A stretch of DNA of 64,000 bases from Ailanthus altissimus (lineage: Eukaryota > Streptophyta > Magnoliopsida > Sapindales > Simaroubaceae): the NCBI GenBank assembly GCA_946807835.1, contig OX327695.1:27014501-27078500 (forward strand), read 5' to 3'. Made by a program: the position numbers and the translations under genes. The notes below the pieces were generated by a model. It was not told the DNA's origin. It searched no databases and saw only the letters and a program-made list of their open reading frames with translations. Shown here piece after piece: positions 22,901 through 33,794 of the stretch. Positions within the stretch are counted from its first letter, which is position 1. The number at the start of each line of letters is the position of its first letter.

Positions 22901-24009
22901 AAAATGAGATGACACGTAAGCACAAATTCCAACCATTTTAACACTTAAAACATGAAAAAGAAGAATTCAAATTCCAATTCTCTCAAATGAAAATGGTAGC
23001 AAAAATTGTTACTTTTTGAAGTTTTTATTTTATTTCACTTTATATACTAATGCATAAATTTTAAATAAATTTAAAATTTATTTGCATTTAATTTAACTAT
23101 TTACTTCACTAAGGTTAACATTTAACCTTAGTTGAGTTAAATTAACTTAACCATTAAATTAAAAAAATATACAACTAACCTAATCGTAGAGTTAACTATT
23201 TTCTCTAGTTAGGTTAACATTTATTTAATTACAAAAATATAATATCTAGATATTTATTTAACCAAACCATAGTTAACAATTAATCATGGTTTATTAAGCA
23301 AAAATATTTTTTAACCTAACTCTATGGTTAACAATTAACTATGTTTAAGTTAGATTTTTATTAATTATTATTTAAATAAATATCTTGATTATTTAACAAT
23401 TAAATAATCAAGAAAGTGAAATTATGAAATAATCAAGAAAGTTAATCCAAAGTGGGTTCCACTATAATCATATACTTTAGTTAACTTAACTATAGTAATT
23501 TGTTGTATTTTTACTGTATTGAACTATTTAATAGGTACACTACCCAAGTGCTCAACGAGTATACTTCATATTACGAATTCACCGATAGACCCTCTTCGAT
23601 GAAAATACATTAGGAACTAATGTTTGAGAACATACTTGCATAATGACATTTTCTAGCTCCTATTGCACATCTTTGCAACTATGTCATTTTTAGTGTATTC
23701 CCATGTCATTGTCCCATTTCAGATAAGGTTTCTAACTCTTGAAATTTTGTTGACTTTTATAACCTGCTAACTATTATTAGTTCTAACTCTTAGCATTTAT
23801 AACTCTCAGCATTACTAACTCTTAGCCCTGGTCTAAACTCTTTCAGATCAGATCTGAACTTCTTCATATCATACTATGTTTGTAACATTACAAGCTTAAT
23901 ATAATATAATATTTATTATTAAAAAATTTATTCGAAATGTTTATTGTATAAATATTAAACAATTAATATTCATATAATATTTGAATAACATGTAACATCA
24001 ACTCCAATA
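19980..24009 (-). repeat. C2 5' LTR interrupted by a nested LTR
   Basis: Outer LTR pieces are 19980-20398 and 22940-24009. Joined without the insert they match 4629-6195 in order and length. The left end is TGTAGGGTGTCG next to the primer-binding site, and the right end is CTCCAATA next to C1 gag leader. The insert 20399-22934 is flanked by ATTTT on both sides. Confidence 0.8.
20399..22934 (-). repeat. Nested solo LTR of the C2 family, long form
   Basis: A C2-type LTR inserted within a C2-type LTR. Its ends are TATGAGTGTTGATT and AATTCCAACC, mutated forms of the family ends. Perfect 5-bp target duplications ATTTT flank it at 20394-20398 and 22935-22939, and no internal region is present, so it is a solo LTR. 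It contains the long-form block at about 21780-22520 and an (AT)n tract near 20467. Small open frames inside (20-21 kb, 21965-22147) are not conserved as proteins. Confidence 0.85.
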
Positions 24010-25006
24010 CGATCTTCATGGCTATCACAAAATTTCCACCATGTCTAATAATAAAGCTGAATCAAACACTGCCAATATAACATCCAATAACCAAACCAAT
24101 ATCATGCCTCTCTCAAACAATTTCACTACCCTAAAACTTGATCAATAGAACTACCTGATTTAGAAGTCTCAAATTCTTTCAACTATTCATAGTCATGATC
24201 TAGAAGCCTTCATTAATGGCTCTAAAAAGAAACCTAACTCCATTATCGTTACAGTAGATGAGAAAGACAATATTACTACAACTTCTAATTCAGATTATGC
24301 ATAATGAGTGAAGCAAGATTAGCTCTTGCTCATGTGGCTTTTGTCTACTATGACAAAAAGCATTATAGGTATAGTGGTAAATTGTGTCTCTTCTCATGAG
24401 CTTTAGACAGCTATAAAGAAGCTTTTCTAATCCCAATCAAAGTGAAGAGTGCTGCAACTTCATATGCAGCTTTAAACAACCAAAAAAGAAGGTACGACTG
24501 TGAGTGATTATTTTGCAAAAATAAAATAAGAATCTTGGTTGATTACTTAGATGCTTCAGGAAATCTAGTCAATGATGACGCTTTAGTTTTATATATTTTG
24601 GCTAGATTTGGCGTTAACTTTTAATTTATAGTGGTAAATATTACCTCAAAAAGTGAATTAGCTCCACTACAAGAGGTATTTGCCATACTTCTTAACCATG
24701 AAGGCATGATTGATCATCTAACCACCAATTCAACTCTAGATATACAAGCCAATATTGCTCAAAACTCTAAACAAAGGAGAAACAATGAAAGAAGAGGGAA
24801 CTTTACAAGAGGCGCAGGTAGATGAAGGTCATCTGAAGGTAGATCCAACAATAACAACAAAGTTCACAACAATAAGAACAACAATAAAAAAACTTGTGTG
24901 TCAAATCTATAGAAAAATAGGACACTACTGCCAATCGTTGGTATAGGTTTGATGACAATTATGTTGGACCACAAAAGGAAAACAACATACCCATAGCCTA
25001 TATTAC
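24010..25006 (+). pseudogene. C1 copia gag fragment
   Basis: Second copy of the C1 gag leader and gag, parallel to 6196-7250. The frame 24631-24825 reads SELAPLQEVFAILLNHEGMI with an NERRGNFTRGAGR tail. The zinc-knuckle region near 24897 is frame-broken. Similarity to C1 stops at about 25006 (CCTATATTACAG), where unrelated G2 sequence begins. Confidence 0.8.
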
Positions 25007-27850
25007 AGAGTTTATGCTCAAAATATAATGCGGCTATCGTAGTATAGATTGAGGTGTTGATTCCACAAGGAAGATTTTGGTAAAATGGGTTAGGGAAATA
25101 AAAATATTAAAATAGTCACAAATGAGAAAATTAACTAATTAGTTTATGTGGATGAGATAGAATTGTATATGAATTAAAGGAGAAGTCTTATGATGATGTA
25201 AGCAAGACATCAATAATTACAATTATGCTTCATAAATTTATTTTATAATTTTATTCAATGTTTATAACTCAACTGAAAGTTTCACATCCTAAACAATCAA
25301 TCGAAAGATATAAAAAATATGCCACATTTGATAATACATGTATTTGATATGACTAATGTTTTTTAAACATTATCACAAACCATGTTCATCTATACAAGTT
25401 ATCTAAAATCGACAATATATCATTTTGACAATATTGCAGTAAAAGATCAACTTGAATATCAAATAATTATTGTCTTTACATGTTATCTAAGATCGATAAT
25501 ATATCGATTGACAATATTGTAATAAAAGATTAACTTGTAAAACAATGTAACTAGTAACAATTATAATTCAACAAGAATCATATAAAGAATGCATGATTGA
25601 AAATATATGAACCATGAGAATTATAACATCTGAATTATAGAAAAATTATAGTTAAGAGTTTAGACACAAGCAAACTTACAACATTGTAGCTTTTGACAAA
25701 GAATCAAAGTCTAGAAATAAATTTATTACACATAAAAGTTCTTCTCTGGCCTGGCCAAAAACTCTAGTTTAACTTACAATGCATGTTAAAGAGAAAGTAC
25801 ATGAGAGAATTTTAAAACATTCAAAAAAAAGTCCATTAGCCTCCTAAAGGTGTCTTTATATAGGTAAGGAATGAAAACATGTTTAATGTGACTTCAATCT
25901 TTAATAATTTAGACCGCCCACTCCTTCACTTAATTGTTGCACGTTTTTTTACAATGAAAATAATCGATGTAGCATTTTTGGTCGACATAAAAGTTGTAGT
26001 ATTTTGTTTTTTCTTTTCATAGTCAGAAGCTTCATTCAATTTGAATAAGTATCCAATGAGATATAGATAAAATACCAAAGATACGTCAAATTTTGACTAA
26101 TCCTTTTACCAATTTGCAATACAATTTGGTCTATCAATTTGCAATACAATTTGGTCTATGATAACGAATTCTTTTGACTTTGCTATTAACATAAGAGTTG
26201 TTTATAATTGAGTCATTCTTTCTTATCTTTAGGAATCATACTGATTATGTACGTATTTTGTGAAATACAGTCCAAATACGTGAGGCGGGTCAAGCTGAGG
26301 GGAAGTTATAATCCATTTCTGTTGTATCTTCATTTTGGCCTATAAAATGTTGGATTTAGTTTTTTAACTGTTCTTCAAGTTTGTGTAAGATTGAGTTACA
26401 TTTCTCTAGGTTCAAGAATTTCTTCATTTTGATTTCTACATTGAGAGTTACATCTATTTTACTAAACTTATGCAAATAACATTCATTAATCACAATTTAA
26501 AGACAACACTTTATTTCAAGTTTAAAAATACAAAAATACTAAAATTAGTGACAGTAAATGGTGACTGAATCTCTTAACAAATATGCATTTTATTATGCTC
26601 ATCATAACCCATAACCAGCTTATTGCTAGTCTCTAGCAATTCAAGCGTAAATAAAATATGCAAAACTACCTAAGCATTTCAAACAAAAAGCTAGTTCAAT
26701 AGCACTATTGCTATTATAAGTTTTTCAATCATAACTTTCAATATTGTGTTTGTGTGTATGAACTAAGCCGTAATCTTCTTACCACAAACCACAGTATATA
26801 TATAGCCTTAAAAATTTCTCCAAGTAAAAGCCTCAACTCCATATCCTCACAAGTGTATGACTATTTAAAAGGTTAGGATTTCTCTCATACAGTTGGAAAA
26901 CAGTTAACACTAAAGAAAATATCAATTTTAAGGACAGATATACAAACTAACGTTGATCCAAATATAGGAAAAATAATTGTTTAGAAATCAATCATTCTTT
27001 ACACGCACTAGCTTTACGACTTCAATTGTCTTGTGAGAATAATACAAATATAATTTGGTGAGAAAATTGTCTAATAAAATATTTATCTTCTAAAATTGAA
27101 TGAAGACTTTATTAAACTGAATTGATTCTTCTTTTTATTTTTATTTTTTTATTTTTATTTATTTATTTATTTTTGAAGAATACAAGGAAGCATTACAAAA
27201 TAAATAAATAAAAAATAGTTTATCACCAAAATATATTACACATAATTTAGAAATTCACTTTAAATCGTCCTTCAGCTATGCAACCAATTTATTCCTTAAT
27301 TCGAATAATATCATTCTAATTAAAAATTAACCAATTCAAAAGATCAATGAAAGTTCATAAACTATTTTCTCAACCTTTCTACTTACTCACAAAAGATATG
27401 TAAGATTAGAAAAATATATACTTAAACATAAAAAAAAAAATTCGCTATATATGTTGAATCATCTATCTTATCACAAAACTTAGTATTGTGCTAAAAACTA
27501 TTTTAAAAATCTTTCTTTAGTAATCTAAATAGAAACAGTGACTCAAACTAAATGATTTTGAAATCATACTTAGGTAGAAAAGAAAATTCCTTTATATAAG
27601 GATTACTAAGACTATATGCAATAAATAATAATACATGAAATATAAAACAAAATAACAATAAGTTAGTTAAAATCCATTTTAAAAGTTAAAAAAAAAATTC
27701 TTATCTTGCCATTTTTAATCAAATTTGATCTAGAATGGGTCTTATAAGTTTAAAAATGAACTCTTTACTTTGCCATTTTAATCAAATAGGTATGTCGAAC
27801 CCCATCATTGTGTTTTAATCTTTTAGAATGCAAAATACAATTTATGTCTA
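25007..27850 (-). mobile_element. G2 element, non-coding 3' region
   Basis: AT-rich sequence without a convincing coding frame. It contains a diverged direct repeat (25395-25454 and 25479-25537, each with TTATCTAARATCGAYAATAT), a perfect 25-bp tandem repeat (26110-26134 and 26135-26159, CAATTTGCAATACAATTTGG...) and a T/A-rich low-complexity stretch at 27130-27175. I place it in the 3' untranslated region of the Athila-like element because it lies beyond the polypurine-like motif at 27851-27890. The LTR boundary cannot be defined. Confidence 0.4.
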
Positions 27851-27890
27851 CTATCCCCCTCCTAAACCAGATGAAACATTGTCCTCAATG
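27851..27890 (-). other. G2 GAGGACAATG / polypurine-like motif
   Basis: The minus strand reads CATTGAGGACAATGTTTCAT then CTGGTTTAGGAGGGGGATAG. The ATTGAGGACAATG...GGGGG arrangement is frequent downstream of pol in Athila/Tat gypsy elements. It supports treating 28029-37230 upstream of it as one element. Confidence 0.55.
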
Positions 27891-28028
27891 TTTAAATAGA
27901 AAGAGATAAAGTATAAGAGACATTACCTAAAATGCTAGTTATTCAAAAGAAACAAACATGAGAGACACTTAAGCAAATATAAACTAAAATGATAATGCTA
28001 ATAAATAAATAAAAAGAAAAATTTACAA

Positions 28029-28640
28029 ACAAAGTGTCAGATCTAGTTTTCACTTGTTATGGCCCACTGACTAATCGATCTAAGTTATTGCTGGGTCAAG
28101 TTCCTAGGTAACTGCCTGTAATTTGTCAATCAATTCATCCGCATTGGTAGCAGAAACAAGGATCTATCATGCCAAATGTGAAATGAAATTTTGTTTCACA
28201 GCTTGATAAAAAAAACAAAGTAAGCAATCAAAATAGTTATTGACATCCAACAAATTTATAAGTTTCCGATGGATATTCAGCTGGGTCTAAGAGACAATTT
28301 AAAAAATTTCTTTCAAGGTACCAAAACCACATAGTAAAGCAATAAAAACGTCTATATAGTAAAGCATTCTAGCTATATGTTCACACATGGATGAGACTCG
28401 TAATTCTTCTTCTATTATTTTTTCAATCAGGTTTCCCTCGACTAAAGGTGAGGAACAATAATTAAAACTTGACTTCCTCCTAAAAGTACAGCTGTTGACA
28501 CAGACCCTATTAACCCAAGGCTACCCTCTCTATATATCAAATGAATTTTTCTTGCAGCTAATACTTTTCTTAAATTATTTGCTACCTCTACAAACACTGT
28601 ATTTTTTTTAAAGATTAAATCTATAAAATACACATATATT
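28029..28640 (-). pseudogene. LOG: LOG-family cytokinin riboside 5'-monophosphate phosphoribohydrolase, intronless relic
   Basis: Functional LOG enzymes release active cytokinin bases from their nucleotides in the cytosol. On the minus strand the first 28442-28633 frame reads VEVANNLRKVLAARKIHLIY, then REGSLGLIG and GSVSTAVLLGGSQVLIIVP. After a 1-base loss near 28445 the other frame continues: VEGNLIEKIIEEELRVSSMC, ARMLYYIDVFIALLCGFGTL, QLNIHRKLINLLDVNNYFDC, VSATNADELIDKLQAVT, and a KLDLTL end. Nearly the whole C-terminal two thirds is collinear with no introns, whereas plant LOG genes have several. The first part (VCVFCGSSSG) is missing. The nucleotide-binding motifs are damaged: GGGS to REGS and PGGFGT to LCGFGT. 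At least eight in-frame stops are present. It lies between G2 pol and the G2 polypurine-like motif. Confidence 0.85.
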
Positions 28641-29096
28641 TTAGAATCGTAAAATTGAAGTTTTCTCTATATCTACACTCACCTTTATCTCAATATATGA
28701 AAATAAAAAATAAGGTGCTGTATTTATATAGTACAAAATGATAACATTGATTTTAATAACCCGACAATTTGTCAGAAGAGATGTGAAAATAAAACAAAAA
28801 AAAATCAAAGATAATGACCCACATGCATTATTTAACCAAAGGATTTAAATTTAAGACATATATATGAGTAGCCCTACTGTTAATAAAATTAAAAAATTTG
28901 AAATTAAAATGCATATATATACAGGTAGTTATGATTGTGGTTCATATCTTCTTCTAGTTTTACGTTCAGTAATGGCTTAAACGCCCTATATGGGTCACGG
29001 ATAGACTTCAAATCCAATTTTCTTATAAATTATCAAACAGGGTCTTTTAAAGTTAGTTTTTCGAGACTATCGTTGATGTTCATTTTCAAATTTATT
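28641..29096 (-). other. G2 non-coding stretch between LOG relic and 135-aa ORF
   Basis: AT-rich sequence with no coding frame that I can support. Confidence 0.4.
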
Positions 29097-29504
29097 TCAA
29101 AAATCTAGAAGTTCACGTTGGACGAGCCTACAAGGATCTGTCTCAAGAGTCAATAGGATGTCATCCAAAGACTTCTTACTCAGTCCAACCTTAATGAAAT
29201 AAATTTTATTTTCTTGATTTCTAGATGCAAATCCTAAAAAATTACAACTCCGGTTACAATTCCATCGAGCACATATATGATAGACTTGTAACCTTTTTGT
29301 TCTTTGCCTTTTAAAATAAGAGCTTCTTCCAATATCAGGCATAAAATAAATAAAATCATTTGCAAACTCACCAGATAATCGAACCTTGGCTTCGATTAAC
29401 CAATGAATATCTATAGGGATATTCGTCAACATTAATAACCTTAGTCTTTCATACCGTGCTTTGTAAATCTTAAGTAGAGCATTTTGAGGCAATGAAGAAA
29501 GCAT
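29097..29504 (-). CDS. 135-residue open frame in G2, unrecognised
   Basis: The frame is uninterrupted, starts MLSSLPQNALLKIYKARYER and ends in RLVQRELLDF. It is basic, with YFKRQRTKRLQVYHICARWN and a C-x4-C arrangement (CARWNCNRSC). No domain is recognised. It follows the integrase C-terminus of the gypsy element by about 330 bp. Staying open while all pol frames around it are broken is unusual. It could be an accessory retroelement ORF or another captured host fragment. No signal peptide or membrane segment is seen. Confidence 0.4.
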   Translation of the reverse strand: MLSSLPQNALLKIYKARYERLRLLMLTNIPIDIHWLIEAKVRLSGEFANDFIYFMPDIGRSSYFKRQRTKRLQVYHICARWNCNRSCNFLGFASRNQENKIYFIKVGLSKKSLDDILLTLETDPCRLVQRELLDF

Positions 29505-29828
29505 TTTTTAAGGTTGGCGAGAATGCTATCCATTTTGAAAGAAAGGGAACAAGAGAAGGGATGAATGCACGGTTTGTGGGATAATTTTAAGAAAACTAAA
29601 AAACTAACTTTAATAGTCACAGAGTACCATATCCCCCACTTGACAGGAAAACAAAATCATATAAAAGAGAAAAGAGAAAAGAGAAAAAAAAGAAAATAAA
29701 ATATGAAATAAAAAAATAAAAAGTCAAAATATGAAATATGAAATATGGACAAAATGAAAAATATAGTACAGAGAGATTGAACCACAAGATGGATCTTGTC
29801 TTGGTACATAGACTGATCTACTTTTTCC

Positions 29829-30505
29829 TCATAACTTTTCCTCAATTTCGATAACACCATTGGAAAAAACGTGCCTTACCATAAACAAACCAATCAATCG
29901 AGATATCAACTTTCTTGGGTATAAATGCAATCGAGAATCATAAAGATAAACTCGTTGATTTTTCTCGAATTGTTTCTTTGAGATTTGTTTGTCATGAGCT
30001 ACTTTCATCTTAGCTTTATAAATTCTAGAGTTGTTATATGCATTATTTCGTAGCTTTTCTATTTCTGACAATTGTAACTTTCTCTGAAGACCTGCAGCGC
30101 TCAAATCAAAGTTAAGGGTTTTGATAGCCCAGTAAACTTTATGCTCTAGCTCAACAGGTAAATGGCATACTTTCTCATAGAAAAGTTAGTATTGAGACAA
30201 TCCTAAGATGATTTTGTATGCAGTACGATATGCCTATAATACATCAGAAAGGCATAGAGACTAATCTTTATGATTTGGGTTAACCATCTTTTCCAAAATC
30301 TGTTTAACCTTTCTATTTGCTAGCTCAGCTTGTCTATTTATCTACGGATGGTATGCAGTGAAAACTTTATGATTAACACCATACATGTTCATCAAAGCTT
30401 CAAAAGAACGGTTACAGAAATGTGTTCCTTGGTCACTAATGATAACACGTGGAATACCATACCTAGATAACATATTTTTTTTAAGAACTTTATGACAGTT
30501 GTTTT
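29829..30505 (-). pseudogene. G2 gypsy integrase, C-terminal part (broken)
   Basis: Frame 30342-30536 carries the core SRYGIPRVIISDQGTHFCNR and SFEALMNMYGVNHKV, with the second catalytic Asp of D,D,E visible. Frame 29829-30104 is the C-terminal part: LSAAGLQRKLQLSEIEKLRN, KAKMKVAHDKQISKKQFEKN, and VRHVFSNGVIEIEE. Stops between them break the protein. A solo LTR splits the integrase at 30505/32869. Confidence 0.85.
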
Positions 30506-32868
30506 TGTTGGAGCTGGTGCTTACGTGCCATTCCAATATTGTATGAATATTAATTGTTTAATATTTATACAATAAACATTTCGAATAAAAATTGTTAATA
30601 TTCATATTTATATGGTATAATGCTTGTAACATTACAAACATTGTTTGATCTGAAAGAGTTCAGATCTGATCTAAAGGAGTTTAGATCAGAACTAATAGTT
30701 AGCAAAGCTAAGAGTTAGCACAGTTAAAAGTTATCAGTTTATAAGAGTCGGCGAGGTCTAAAGGGTTCCTTGTCTATAATTGGACAAACACCTAAGAGTA
30801 TACTTGTAATGATATAGTTGCAAACAATTGCAACAGGTGCTAAGAAATATCATTATATAAGTATGTCTCAAACATAATGTTCCTGATCTATGATTACCAA
30901 TGCAGGTTTATCGGTGAATTCACATAATATAGATTAGTGTATGTCTATATCTGATTGGTTCAAATGGTTGTTCTTAGCTGACCATGAGCTTAGAGCTTTT
31001 ATAGGCATGCGGGTATCCAGTTAGGACTGGATACTGAATGGACTCACGAGGACCCTAATAGATATCCTATGAAGTCGTTAAATGAAGGTCCTCTCAAGTT
31101 GAGTAGTATTTGTGGTCCTTTGACTTAAATGCCACGGTGGTCTTGTGAGTAATCCACCATGCTTTGGTTCCACATATGTCAGAGACCTTTCGTGGTCTGA
31201 CCGCTATGTGTCGCTAGGTATGGTCTGATGCTCATGGAGTTCGATATGCGTAGATACGAGATCTATCAGCTTACGTAGGTAAAGTGTATATCCGATGCTC
31301 CGAGATTGTATTTCACGAAGTCTTGTGGCAACAAGCATATACCTGGGAAAAGAGTTTTCCACAGGGTTAAACAATATAGCAAAAGTGTTTGCGTATATTG
31401 TTTATCGAGATATGAATCTGGAGATAAGTTTATGGATGAGCAAATGAGGATTTAACAGTACTAATCTATATCCTTACACATCTAGGGTATAAATGATGGA
31501 AGGATTATACGTATACGTTATGACCTCAACTTGTATGGTCTAACGCGCTGATTTGTAATATTCGTAACGTGTGTGTGGGGCATCGATTACAGATTCATGG
31601 AATAGTTTCATTTGACAAATCGGGTGTAGACTTAGAGAGTCCAAATATGAAATGTACTCTTTGAGCACTTGGACAGTTTACCGTATTGAATGGTTCAATA
31701 CAGTATAATTCAGCAAATTACTAAGGTTAAGTTAACTAAAGTATGTGGTTAAATGGTAGGACCCACTTTAGGTTAACTTGGTAACCTAGTAAAGATATAA
31801 ATGTAATTTCACTTTATGATTATTTAATTGTTAAATAATTAAAATAAATATTTATTTATTTAATTGTTAAGTAAATGATTTAACTTAACTATGGTTAAAG
31901 GTTAATCATATGGTTAAGTTAAGTTAACCTTACTTAATGGTTAAGTAAAGGTTAACCTAACCATGGTTAAGTTAGTTAACTATGGTTAGAATATTTAAAT
32001 ATTTATTAACTTAAGGGATAAGTTAAACTAACCTAACTAAGGTTAAATATTAACTAAGGTTAGGTTAAGTTAAATTAAATGCAAATGATATTCAAATTAG
32101 TTTGAAATTTATGCATTAGTATATAAAGGGAAATGAAATTCAAAATAAAAAAGTTTTAGGTTTTCAAATTTTGCAATTTTGGTAGCCATTTCAATTTGAG
32201 AAATTGAAATTCTTTGTTTTGTATTTTAAGTGTTAGAATAACAAAACAAATACATAAATGGTTACTAATTGTAATAACTAAAATAGATTTATTTTAATTG
32301 TTCAAGAGTTAAATAAAAGATAAAACAAATTAATTTAATTAGATTAAGAGTTAATCTAATAAGGTTAAGTTGTTTTTGGTTTGCTAGAAAATTAAGAGAG
32401 AAATGGAGAACGAAAATTGAAATGTTTCAAGAGTTGAAAACATTTATATTCATCATCTTTTTCAATTAATTTAGCCATTAAAATATGAATTAAATTTATT
32501 TTTATTCAAGAGTTAAATAAAAATAAAAATAAATTTAACTAAGTTAAAGAGTTTAACTTTAAATCAAGTTTAAGAGTTAAACTAAATGTTGGATTAACAT
32601 ACTATCATTTTAGACAATCAAACCCACCCTTGTTGATTGTTAGGATTGATCAAAGTTTCATTTCATGGTGGACTTCAAGCAAATTAATCCAAAGGCTTCA
32701 TGGGTTATATTTCTCAATCTCATTTTTCATTTGATAAATATGTATTACATGTGTTCATTGCATTAATTTTAATTTTCTGTTGTGCACATATATGTACGAG
32801 ATATGTATGTTGTTTGTATGATCAACACATCCTACATGCAAACACCCTAGAATAATCAACACCCAACA
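30506..32868 (+). repeat. Solo LTR of the C2 family, long form, nested in G2 integrase
   Basis: Begins TGTTGGAGCTGGTGCTTACG and ends AATCAACACCCAACA. Both flanks are G2 integrase that rejoins in frame (CRANDN then NCHKVLKK). Flanking pentamers GTTTT (30501-30505) and GTGTT (32869-32873) differ by one base, as expected of an old target duplication. No internal element sequence is present. At 2363 bp it is the most complete long-form LTR in the window. Confidence 0.85.
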
Positions 32869-33333
32869 GTGTTATCATTGGCACGACAAGCTATAGCCTC
32901 CACTCATTTTGATACATAGTCAACAGCTAGAATGATGTAAAGATAACCAAAAAATGAGGAGAAAAAGCCCTTAAAATTGATACCTCAACAATTAAATATC
33001 TAAATAACAAGAATAGGATTAAGAGGCATCATATATCTTCAAGATACAATACATAACTTTTGAAATCTTTCATAGCAATGACAAAAATTATTAGTGTCTT
33101 TAAACAAAGTAGGTCAGTAAAGACCACACTGTAAAAGTTTTGTAGCTATCTTTTTTATAGAAAAATGATCGCCACGAGCAGCACTATGGCAAAAATTTAA
33201 GATACTAGAAACTTTACTCTCAAGAATGCAATGTCTCATAATTTGATCAGGGCAATATTTGAAAAGATATGGATCATCCGAATAAAAATTCCGTACCTCA
33301 AGCAAATACTTACGCTTATCTTGTGTACTCTAG
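32869..33333 (-). pseudogene. G2 gypsy integrase, zinc-binding and core start (broken)
   Basis: Frame 33114-33305 reads LEVRNFYSDDPYLFKYCPDQ, IMRHCILESKVSSILNFCHS and KIATKLLQCGLYWP-like sequence, the integrase zinc-binding region. ILAVDYVSK-stop-VEAIACRAND, with the first catalytic Asp and Trp mutated to a stop, lies at about 32875-32935. Confidence 0.85.
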
Positions 33334-33794
33334 TTAGATGAAACTTCTCCATAAACTAAATAATTTATGAATGGGTGGAACAACAGTGGAGTCATTGAAC
33401 TCAAGGTGGGATAAATGATCAGCAACGACATTTTCAAAACCCTTCTTGTCTTTAATGGTTAGATCAAATATTTGCAAAAGAAGAATCCACCTAATTAAAC
33501 AGGCTTTATCATCCTTCTTAGAAAGAATGTACTTAAGGGCTGTATGGTCAGTAAAAACAATAATAGATGAACCAATCAAATAAAAATGGATTTTGTCTAA
33601 GGTAAAAATAATAGCTAATAGTTCTTTTTTAGTGGTAGAAACATTCATTTGAGCATCATTCAAAGTCTTGTTAGTATAATAGACAACAAAGGGTTCCCCT
33701 TACCTTTATTACCTAAGAACTGCTTCTACAATATAATTACTTGCATTACACATAATCTTAAATGAGAGGTTTTAATCCAGTGATTGCATGATAG
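33334..33794 (-). pseudogene. G2 gypsy RNase H (broken)
   Basis: Frame 33334-33663 reads MNDAQMNVSTTKKELLAIIF, FYLIGSSIIVFTDHTALKYI, and FENVVADHLSHLE, a classic gypsy RNase H with the TDH catalytic Asp. Upstream, MQSLD-stop-NLSFKIMCNASNY near 33745 is the domain start, interrupted by a solo LTR. Confidence 0.88.
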
